From the NCBI GenBank assembly GCA_016199325.1, contig JACQGW010000222.1, forward strand, positions 1 to 7,919: a stretch of DNA of 7,919 bases, written 5' to 3'. Made by a program: the position numbers and the translations under genes. Under the pieces are notes generated by a model, which was not told where the DNA came from, searched no databases, and saw nothing but the letters and a program-made list of their open reading frames with translations. Origin of the DNA: Chloroflexota bacterium. GTDB taxonomy: Bacteria; Chloroflexota; Dehalococcoidia; JACQGW01. Each line of letters begins with the position of its first letter. Position 1 is the first letter of the stretch. Positions 1-5,183 of the stretch are shown piece after piece.

Positions 1-1205
1 ACGTTGAAGATGCCGAACTTGCAGAAGGGCGCGCTCGTGCAGGCGACGACGGCACGCTCGAACGGGTCGGGGTCCGGCCGCAGGCGGTGGAGGATCGGCT
101 CCTGCCGGAGGGCCGGCACCCGCGCCGGGGCGACGCCGCTGAGAATCAGGTTCTGCCGCTGGGTCAGCCGGACCTCGCCATCGCCGTAGTCGCGAGCCAG
201 CCGGCCGACCTCGACCAGCTCCTCGCCGGTGAGGCGGCCGACCGGCACGCACAGGCCGACGTAGACCCGGTCCGCCTCGACCTGCGGCTGGACGCCCAGG
301 TGATCACACGGCTGCCGTGTGGAGAGATCCTCCCCGCCGGCGGACAACGGCGACGGCAGCCGGTCGAGCAGCTCTTGCCGGATGCGGTCGACCCCCAGCT
401 CGCCGACGAGCGCACGGAAGCGGTTGACCGCTTTGTGTACGGGGTCGCCCAGCTCGCGAAAGAGCCGCAAGGTGGCCGTGACGACGTCGACGACGTCCCC
501 CGGGCGGGCGAAGAGGTCGAGGGAGGACGCCAGCCGAGGGTAATCGCTGAGGCCGCCGCCGGCCCACACGTGAAAGCCGAGCTCGTCCGCACGCCGCGCC
601 GGCGTGAAGGCCAGATCGTTGATGCCGGCGACGATGCAGTCGGTGGGGCAGCCGGTGATGGCGATCTTGAACTTCCGCGGCAGGAAGGCGCTCAGGGCCG
701 GGTTCTCCAGCAGGTGTCGGTTGACCTGCTGGATCAGCGGCGACGTATCGATCACCTGATGCCGATCGATGCCGGCAACGGGACAGGTTGTCACGTTCCG
801 GGCCGTGTCGCCGCAGGCCTGGAGCGAGGTCAGGCCGACGGCGTCCAGACGCTGCCAGATAGCCGGCAGCGTCTCGAACCGCATCCAGTGCACCTGGATG
901 TCCTGGCGCGTCGTCACCTCGACGAAGCCGTCGGGCTCGGCGATGGCCGGCGATGGTTTGCGTGCGAGCTCCGTCGCCACCCGGCCGATGGCCTGGGCCT
1001 GTTGCCAGGTGAGGCGACCGCCGGGAATGCGGATCCGGAGCATGAAGAAGCCGTCCTGCCGGTCGTCGTACACGCCGACCAGGCGGAGCTTGGCGATGGC
1101 CAGCGTGCCGTTTTCGCCAAACACCTGCGCCCAGCCGTCTTCCGCGGTCTCATTGACGCGCGCGAGCACGTCACGCGGCGCGTCGCTCGATTGAAAGCGT
1201 CCCAT
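1..1205 (-). CDS. Nitrite/sulfite reductase, siroheme and [4Fe-4S] type (3' end outside window)
   Basis: This gene runs off the window at base 1, leaving 401 complete codons of a family usually well over 500 residues. The protein shows the duplicated fold of ferredoxin-dependent nitrite and sulfite reductases, cytoplasmic enzymes making six-electron reductions. There is a first ferredoxin-like half domain (about residues 38-110), then a first siroheme-type domain with CGDTARN at 131-137, LPRKFK at 175-180 and GCPTDC at 185-190. A second half domain spans about 312-365 (LTQRQN, 347-352). C389 and C395 form the C-x5-C pair expected to bind the cluster and siroheme; the partner C-x3-C pair would lie beyond the edge. 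I chose the ATG at 1205 because GAGG lies 6 nt upstream; an in-frame ATG at 1217 is possible. It follows cysK by 41 nt, which favours sulfite over nitrite as substrate, but motifs alone do not separate the two. Confidence 0.9.
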   Translation of the reverse strand, partial: MGRFQSSDAPRDVLARVNETAEDGWAQVFGENGTLAIAKLRLVGVYDDRQDGFFMLRIRIPGGRLTWQQAQAIGRVATELARKPSPAIAEPDGFVEVTTRQDIQVHWMRFETLPAIWQRLDAVGLTSLQACGDTARNVTTCPVAGIDRHQVIDTSPLIQQVNRHLLENPALSAFLPRKFKIAITGCPTDCIVAGINDLAFTPARRADELGFHVWAGGGLSDYPRLASSLDLFARPGDVVDVVTATLRLFRELGDPVHKAVNRFRALVGELGVDRIRQELLDRLPSPLSAGGEDLSTRQPCDHLGVQPQVEADRVYVGLCVPVGRLTGEELVEVGRLARDYGDGEVRLTQRQNLILSGVAPARVPALRQEPILHRLRPDPDPFERAVVACTSAPFCKFGIFN

Positions 1206-1217
1206 CCCCGACCTCAT

Positions 1218-1241
1218 CAATTCGCCAAGCAATTCGCCAAG
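1218..1241. repeat. Perfect 12-bp tandem duplication in the cysK-reductase spacer
   Basis: The unit CAATTCGCCAAG occurs twice head to tail with no mismatch (1218-1229 and 1230-1241). It makes up most of the 41-nt gap between the cysK stop and the reductase ATG, just upstream of the reductase Shine-Dalgarno. On the coding strand the unit reads CTTGGCGAATTG. The reductase frame stays open through it, so it could also be a repeated four-residue stretch if translation began further upstream at a TTG or other rare start. It looks like a slippage duplication; a function is not shown. Confidence 0.85.
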
Positions 1242-1246
1242 CTCGA

Positions 1247-2221
1247 TCAGCCTCTCGCCGGTGTGCCAGATGCCGCCGGCGCACCCGCCGCCTCGGGCTC
1301 CTGAAACAGCGACGTGCTCAGATAGCGTTCGCCGGTGTCCGGCAGCACGACGACGATCAGCTTGCCCGCGTTCTCGGGTCGGCCGGCCACGGCGATGGCT
1401 GCATGGGCGGCGGCGCCGCTGCTGATCCCGACGAGGATGCCCTCCTCGCGAGCCAGTCGGCGGGCCATGACGGAGGCCTGGTCATTGGTGACCCGGAAGA
1501 TCTCGTCGACCAGTTCCAGCCGGAGTACGGCGGGGACGAAGCCGGCGCCGATGCCCTGGATGCGGTGCGGACCGCGCTTGCCGCCGCTCAGGACCGGCGA
1601 ATCGGTCGGCTCGACGGCAACGATGCGGAACTCGGGCTTGCGCGGCTTGATCGCCTCGCCAACGCCCGTGATCGTGCCGCCGGTGCCGACGCCACCGACC
1701 AGGATGTCGACGGCGCCGTCGGTGTCGGCCCAGATCTCCTCGGCCGTCGTCTCCCGATGGATCTTCGGGTTGGCCGGGTTCTCGAACTGTTGGGGCATCA
1801 GCGCCCCGGGGGTGCTGCCGACGATCTCCTCCGCCTTCCTGATGGCTCCCGGCATGCCTTCGGCGGCCGGGGTGAGAATCAACTCGGCGCCCAGTGCCCG
1901 GAGCAAGGTGCGCCGCTCGACGCTCATGCTCTCAGGCATCGTCAGAATGAGCCGGTAGCCGCGGGCGGCGGCGACGAAGGCCAGGGCGATGCCGGTGTTG
2001 CCGCTGGTGGGCTCAACCAGGACGGTACTGGGGCCGATCTGGCCGGCGCGCTCGGCTTCGTCGATCATCGAGACGCCGATGCGGTCCTTGACGCTGGAGA
2101 GCGGGTTGAAGCTCTCCAGCTTGGCGAGAACCGTCGCCCCGGCGCCGTCGGTCACCCGACGCAGGCGCACCAGCGGCGTCCGCCCGATGGTTTGCGTGAT
2201 GTCGTCGTAGATCCTCGCCAT
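1247..2221 (-). CDS. cysK: Cysteine synthase (O-acetylserine sulfhydrylase), PLP-dependent
   Basis: The 324-residue protein matches the usual CysK length. It condenses O-acetylserine with sulfide to give cysteine and acetate in the cytoplasm. Visible motifs are RTPLVRL (14-20), the PLP lysine K45 in SSVKDR, the substrate loop PTSGNTG (71-77), the PLP phosphate loop GTGGT (179-183), the SSGA element (267-270) and the C-terminal [10 protein letters not shown] (294-303). Residues 308 onward form a low-complexity Ala/Pro/Gly tail. The frame is open 11 codons further upstream, but ATG 2221 begins the conserved MARIYDDI region and has GAGGAG 10 nt before it, so I prefer it. It leads a probable two-gene operon with the sulfite/nitrite reductase and has its own strong promoter and operator-like dyad. 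CysM is an alternative name; the sulfur donor specificity cannot be read from sequence alone. Confidence 0.95.
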   Translation of the reverse strand: MARIYDDITQTIGRTPLVRLRRVTDGAGATVLAKLESFNPLSSVKDRIGVSMIDEAERAGQIGPSTVLVEPTSGNTGIALAFVAAARGYRLILTMPESMSVERRTLLRALGAELILTPAAEGMPGAIRKAEEIVGSTPGALMPQQFENPANPKIHRETTAEEIWADTDGAVDILVGGVGTGGTITGVGEAIKPRKPEFRIVAVEPTDSPVLSGGKRGPHRIQGIGAGFVPAVLRLELVDEIFRVTNDQASVMARRLAREEGILVGISSGAAAHAAIAVAGRPENAGKLIVVVLPDTGERYLSTSLFQEPEAAGAPAASGTPARG

Positions 2222-2368
2222 GAACAGTGTGCTCCTCACGTTCTTGATGGCCACGCGGCCGCGCCGCCGTCACAGACCCGAACGGATCGATCCGCCGGAA
2301 CTACCGGCCGCGCCGGACCGCCCAGCCCCGTCAATGGTAATATTGCCTATCCGCTTAGTCAACATTCG
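2222..2368 (-). other. Predicted 5' leader of cysK
   Basis: This is the stretch of about 147 nt between the inferred transcription start and the cysK ATG. Its first part overlaps the operator-like dyad. The middle is very GC-rich and could fold locally, for example GGCC-GCGT-GGCC near 2250-2261. The end carries the GAGGAG ribosome binding site. I recognise no T-box, SAM or other known riboswitch core. No convincing gene is seen in it. Confidence 0.45.
2339..2366. promoter_or_regulatory. Operator-like inverted repeat at the cysK transcription start
   Basis: Two 11-bp arms (2339-2349 and 2356-2366) separated by 6 bp pair at 9 of 11 positions. The core is TTGCCTA, six bases, TAGTCAA, flanked by AAT and ATT. 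The dyad begins right where transcription from the cysK promoter is expected to start, a classic position for a repressor. The size and AT-richness stand out in this GC-rich DNA. An Rrf2-type (CymR/IscR-like) sulfur regulator is a reasonable guess from the downstream genes, but the protein that binds is unknown. Confidence 0.55.
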
Positions 2369-2374
2369 GTGGAC

Positions 2375-2403
2375 ACTATACCAGCCGTCGGAGCGATTGT
2401 CAA
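2375..2403 (-). promoter_or_regulatory. Sigma70-type promoter of the cysK operon
   Basis: On the minus strand a perfect -35 TTGACA (2403-2398) is followed after exactly 17 bp by TATAGT (2380-2375), five of six matches to the -10 consensus. The inferred transcription start is near 2368. This is the best promoter in the window and points at cysK, giving a leader of about 147 nt. Confidence 0.75.
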
Positions 2404-2432
2404 GGGGGATGATCAACCTGCCGGCCAGCCTC

Positions 2433-2461
2433 TTGACATGCTACTCAATACCCGGTACGCT
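2433..2461 (+). promoter_or_regulatory. Candidate promoter of the oxidoreductase-aminotransferase operon
   Basis: A perfect -35 TTGACA (2433-2438) is followed after 17 bp by TACGCT (2456-2461), which matches only three of six -10 positions. The start would fall near 2468, about 52 nt before the preferred GTG. It is divergent from the cysK promoter, and the two -35 boxes are only 29 bp apart, so the two operons could influence each other. The weak -10 makes an activator plausible. Confidence 0.45.
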
Positions 2462-2503
2462 GTGCCCGTAGCCGGCAACCCAGGGTTCGATATCTCACGT
2501 GTT

Positions 2504-2509
2504 GGAGGT
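2504..2509 (+). promoter_or_regulatory. Shine-Dalgarno GGAGGT that decides the oxidoreductase start
   Basis: GGAGGT lies 10 nt before the GTG at 2520 and inside the frame that would begin at the GTG at 2499. The upstream GTG has no comparable site. This supports initiation at 2520. Confidence 0.6.
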
Positions 2510-2519
2510 CGAGATCACG

Positions 2520-3686
2520 GTGCAGATCCTGGCAGGGCAGCTCAAGGACGCGCGCATCGTCGTGGTCGGCGCGGGCGCCATCGGCTCGGTCGTGTCGTAC
2601 CGGCTCGCTCAGGCGGGCGCCAGGGTGACGGTGATCGACCGGCGCTCTCCCGGCTCCGGCACCACCGGGAACTCCTTCGCCTGGCTCAATTCCTTCGAGA
2701 AGATGCCGCGTGACTACCACCGGCTCAACGTCCGGTCGACACGAGAGCATCTCGAGCTGGCCGACGAGATCGGCGGCGACTACCTGCACGTCGACGGCGG
2801 GCTGCACTGGTCCCACCGCGGGGACGCCCAGCGCAACGAGCGGATCCACAGCGCCGTGCGCCGGCTCCGGGCCTGGGGCTACCGCGTCGAGCGCGCGACG
2901 CCCGAGCAGGTCATGCGCGATCTCGAACCCGACCTGTTCGTCGATCCCGAGAGGGTCGAAGAGGTTTTCGTCCTCCCCGGCGAGGGCTGGGTGAGTGGCG
3001 TTGGGCTTTGCCACGGCGCCGTGAGCGCCGCCGTTCGGCGGTACGGTGCGCAGTACGTGCAGGATCACGTGACCGGGCTGAGCGGTCCGAAGACCGGCGC
3101 CATCGACCGGGTCGCGCTCGCGGGCGGCCAGACGCTCTCCGCCGACGTCGTGATCAACGCCGCCGGCCCCGACGCCGCCCGGCTTGCCGCGCTTGCCGGC
3201 GTCAAGCTCCCGATCCGGCGGCAGCTCGGCGTCCTCGTCGCTACGGAGCCGGCTCCGGTGAACCTCAGGATGGTGGTCCATGCCCCCGAGATGCATGTCC
3301 ACCCCGACGGGGGTTACCGCCTGCTGCTCCACCGCGAGAGCTACGACCACGTCATCGAGGAAGGGCAGACGCTCACGATTGACCACCCGCTCTGCGCGCA
3401 GGCGATCGTCGACGCCCTCCCGATCCTCCCGGGCCTTCGCGACGTGCGCGCCGAGGGTGTTCGCGTCGGCATCCGCCCGATGCCGCTCGACGGCCTTCCC
3501 ATCGTCGGCTTCGATCCGGACGTGTCCGGTCTCTATCACGTTGTCATGCACAGCGGCGTCACGCTCTCGGCGCTCGTCGGCCTCCTCGTGACCGAAGAGC
3601 TCTCCGGCTCCGAGCTGCCGGAGCTGGCGCCATACCGCCTGAGCCGTTTCGCCGGCGTCCTGCAGGCCACGACGGCCGGCGAGTAA
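2520..3686 (+). CDS. FAD-dependent oxidoreductase, DAO (glycine/D-amino-acid oxidase-like) family
   Basis: The 388-residue protein belongs to the DAO superfamily, flavoenzymes that oxidise amines or amino acids. An N-terminal Rossmann segment carries GAGAIG at residues 17-22, and D40 ends the second strand where Glu usually binds the ADP ribose. SPGSGTTGNSFAW follows shortly after, where this family contacts the flavin. The C-terminal flavin-binding region starts near 317 with GIRPMPLDGLPIVG and continues through GLYHVVMHSGVTLS (337-350). No membrane segment or signal peptide is seen. The start is a GTG chosen for its ribosome binding site; GTG 2499 would add seven residues. A DegT-family aminotransferase follows after 38 nt, suggesting the two act on one amine or amino-acid pathway. 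The substrate, and whether it is an oxidase or a dehydrogenase, cannot be read from the motifs. Confidence 0.87.
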   Translation: MQILAGQLKDARIVVVGAGAIGSVVSYRLAQAGARVTVIDRRSPGSGTTGNSFAWLNSFEKMPRDYHRLNVRSTREHLELADEIGGDYLHVDGGLHWSHRGDAQRNERIHSAVRRLRAWGYRVERATPEQVMRDLEPDLFVDPERVEEVFVLPGEGWVSGVGLCHGAVSAAVRRYGAQYVQDHVTGLSGPKTGAIDRVALAGGQTLSADVVINAAGPDAARLAALAGVKLPIRRQLGVLVATEPAPVNLRMVVHAPEMHVHPDGGYRLLLHRESYDHVIEEGQTLTIDHPLCAQAIVDALPILPGLRDVRAEGVRVGIRPMPLDGLPIVGFDPDVSGLYHVVMHSGVTLSALVGLLVTEELSGSELPELAPYRLSRFAGVLQATTAGE

Positions 3687-3724
3687 CGCAATTGCGGGGA
3701 GGCGGAGCGCAGGAGGAGCGAAGC

Positions 3725-4885
3725 ATGAGCACGGCCAGTTCCGTGAAGGTTCCCTCGAATGACGCGCTGGCCGAGTACCTCGCATTCCGCGAGGCGATCG
3801 ACGCCGGCATTCAGCGCGTCATTGCCGAGGGGCAGTTCACACTTGGGCGAGAGGTTGGCGCGCTGGAGCGCGAGGTTGCGGCGATGCTCGGCGCCGGCCA
3901 CGCCGTCGCGGTCGCGTCGGGCACCGCGTCGCTCCATCTCACTTTGCGCGCCCTCGGCGTCGGCCCCGGCGACGAGGTGCTCACCGTCGCCAACACCGAT
4001 GCCCCAACGGTCTCGACTGCCCTGCTCGTCGGCGCCAGCGTGCGCTGGGTCGACATCCACCCGATCCGGCTGACGATGGACGCCGCGTCGCTCACCGCCG
4101 CCATCACCCCGCGCTCACGCGTCGTCATCCCCGTCCATTTGCACGGACTGCCGGCCGACCTGACGCCGATCCTCGACGTTGCCCGCCGCCACGGACTCCT
4201 GGTCGTCGAGGACGCTGCGCTCGCCTTCGGGACGCGTTACGGTGGCAAGCCGGTCGGCACATTCGGCGATGCCGGCTGTTTCAGCTTCTCTCCGTCCAAG
4301 ATCGTCACGGCGTTTGGCGACGCCGGGATGGTTCTGACGGCGGACGCCGGCGTCGCCGAGCGGGTCCGCTCCCTCCGCTCATACGGCCAGGGGCCGGCGA
4401 CGCAGCAGCGGAGCCGGACCGATCCGACGCCGGCTCCCTGGGAGATCGCCGAGGTGGGGCTGAACGAACGGATGGACGAGATCCAGGCCGTCGTCGTCCG
4501 GGCGAAGCTCGCCCACTTTGAGGAGCTTCGATCGGCGCGACAGCGGGTCGCCGCCCGATACCGGTCCGGGCTCGCCGGCCTGTCCGTCACCGTGCCGGAG
4601 CCCCCGCCGGGTGCCGACGTCGTCTATCGGACCTTCCCGATCCTCGTCGAGGACCGCGACCGCATCCAGCGCGCCCTCGTCGGCCGGGGCATCGCCGCCC
4701 GCACCTACTACGGCCCGCCGCTCCACGTCCAGCCCGCTTTCAAAGCGCTCGGCTCCGGTCCCGGCGATCTCCCAGGGACCGAGGCCGTCGCACGGCGCCT
4801 GCTCTGTCTCCCCGTCTACCCCCAGATGACGGACGCCCAGATCGACTTCGTGCTGGAGTCCCTTCGAGCGGCGATCGGCGGGTGA
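3725..4885 (+). CDS. DegT/DnrJ/EryC1/StrS-family PLP aminotransferase
   Basis: The 386-residue protein has the usual length and layout of this fold-type I family, best known for aminating keto-sugars in nucleotide-sugar, antibiotic and surface-polysaccharide pathways. Visible are ASGTASLHL (64-72), which binds the PLP phosphate, D163 in VVEDAALAFG for the pyridine nitrogen, and the PLP lysine K192 in FSFSPSK. Late motifs are NERMDEIQA (247-255), YYGPPLHVQPAF (328-339) and LPVYPQMTD (362-370). Two positions differ from the common form: L166 where Gln or His is usual (EDAAQ), and GDAG (198-201) where GEGG is usual. The start is ATG 3725, with AGGAGGAG 6 nt upstream. It probably shares a transcript with the FAD oxidoreductase before it. 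No sugar-nucleotide gene is nearby, so a sugar substrate is uncertain. Confidence 0.9.
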   Translation: MSTASSVKVPSNDALAEYLAFREAIDAGIQRVIAEGQFTLGREVGALEREVAAMLGAGHAVAVASGTASLHLTLRALGVGPGDEVLTVANTDAPTVSTALLVGASVRWVDIHPIRLTMDAASLTAAITPRSRVVIPVHLHGLPADLTPILDVARRHGLLVVEDAALAFGTRYGGKPVGTFGDAGCFSFSPSKIVTAFGDAGMVLTADAGVAERVRSLRSYGQGPATQQRSRTDPTPAPWEIAEVGLNERMDEIQAVVVRAKLAHFEELRSARQRVAARYRSGLAGLSVTVPEPPPGADVVYRTFPILVEDRDRIQRALVGRGIAARTYYGPPLHVQPAFKALGSGPGDLPGTEAVARRLLCLPVYPQMTDAQIDFVLESLRAAIGG

Positions 4886-4893
4886 TCAGCGGT

Positions 4894-4914
4894 CCTCGTG
4901 AGCAGTTCACGGGG
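4894..4914 (+). terminator. Small hairpin after the aminotransferase stop
   Basis: CCTCGTGA and TCACGGGG can pair as an 8-bp stem with one G-T wobble around a 5-nt loop, beginning 9 nt after the stop codon. No run of T follows, so it is at best a weak or stabilising hairpin rather than a classic intrinsic terminator. Confidence 0.3.
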
Positions 4915-4950
4915 CCACGGGCTCAAGGTTCAAGGTTAGTGGTGCATCCG

Positions 4951-5010
4951 GCGAGTCGCTCGCGACAAGAGTCCCCGTCTGTCAACCCGAGCCGCTGCGA
5001 GTCGCTCGCG
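4951..5010. repeat. Two identical 14-nt hairpin-forming direct repeats
   Basis: GCGAGTCGCTCGCG occurs at 4951-4964 and again at 4997-5010. Each copy can fold as GCGAG/CTCGC around a TCG loop. Both lie on the left side of the inverted-repeat island, and the second ends 15 bp before the REP-like palindrome. Confidence 0.65.
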
Positions 5011-5025
5011 GCCGGACGCCCCTGT

Positions 5026-5110
5026 CCGTCATGCTGAGCCGCAGCGAAGCATCTCCCGGACGTTGCTGGCCCGAGCCGGGGAGATGCTTCGCTGCGGCTC
5101 AGCATGACGG
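5026..5110. repeat. REP-like palindrome: paired copies of a 34-35 bp intergenic repeat
   Basis: The left arm 5026-5059 reads CCGTCATGCTGAGCCGCAGC and onward. The right arm 5076-5110 is its reverse complement with a single extra base near the inner end. The first 32 bp of the stem pair perfectly around a loop of about 16 nt (5060-5075). A third copy of the arm lies at 7883-7914. Two facing copies around a short spacer is the layout of a REPIN, the doublet form of REP elements. No RAYT transposase gene is in the window. Similar GTCATNCTGAGC palindromes are, to my recollection, dispersed in many bacterial genomes. Confidence 0.8.
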
Positions 5111-5183
5111 TGGAGGGGCCAGCCAATCTCCGGCGAACTTGCCGGATGCGCCAGTTCCTCAACGCTCTCTCACCCTTGAACCT

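Noticed and set aside
87..1304. A 405-codon open frame on the plus strand opposite the reductase
   Set aside because: It is antisense to a protein with clear siroheme-reductase motifs, has no recognisable domain, and long antisense frames are expected in GC-rich coding DNA.
2334..2362. Second minus-strand promoter TTGACT-17-TACCAT downstream of the main cysK promoter
   Set aside because: The -35-like box is one arm of the operator dyad and the -10 matches only four of six, so the dyad explanation is simpler. A secondary start cannot be excluded.
2270..2365. 31-codon upstream ORF in the cysK leader starting at ATG 2365
   Set aside because: It would begin almost at the predicted transcription start without a Shine-Dalgarno, has no Cys codons to suggest attenuation, and overlaps the operator.
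2222..2519. Riboswitch or T-box ahead of cysK
   Set aside because: No recognisable conserved core, no terminator/antiterminator pair with a T run, and the dyad is better placed as a DNA operator.
1403..2713. Long plus-strand open frame across cysK, the divergent promoter region and the start of the oxidoreductase
   Set aside because: It overlaps three better-supported elements, lacks motifs and has the Asp/Gly/Arg-rich look of an antisense frame.
2445..3785. 446-codon minus-strand open frame opposite the FAD oxidoreductase
   Set aside because: The plus strand encodes the Rossmann and C-terminal flavin motifs in order; the antisense frame shows no family signature.
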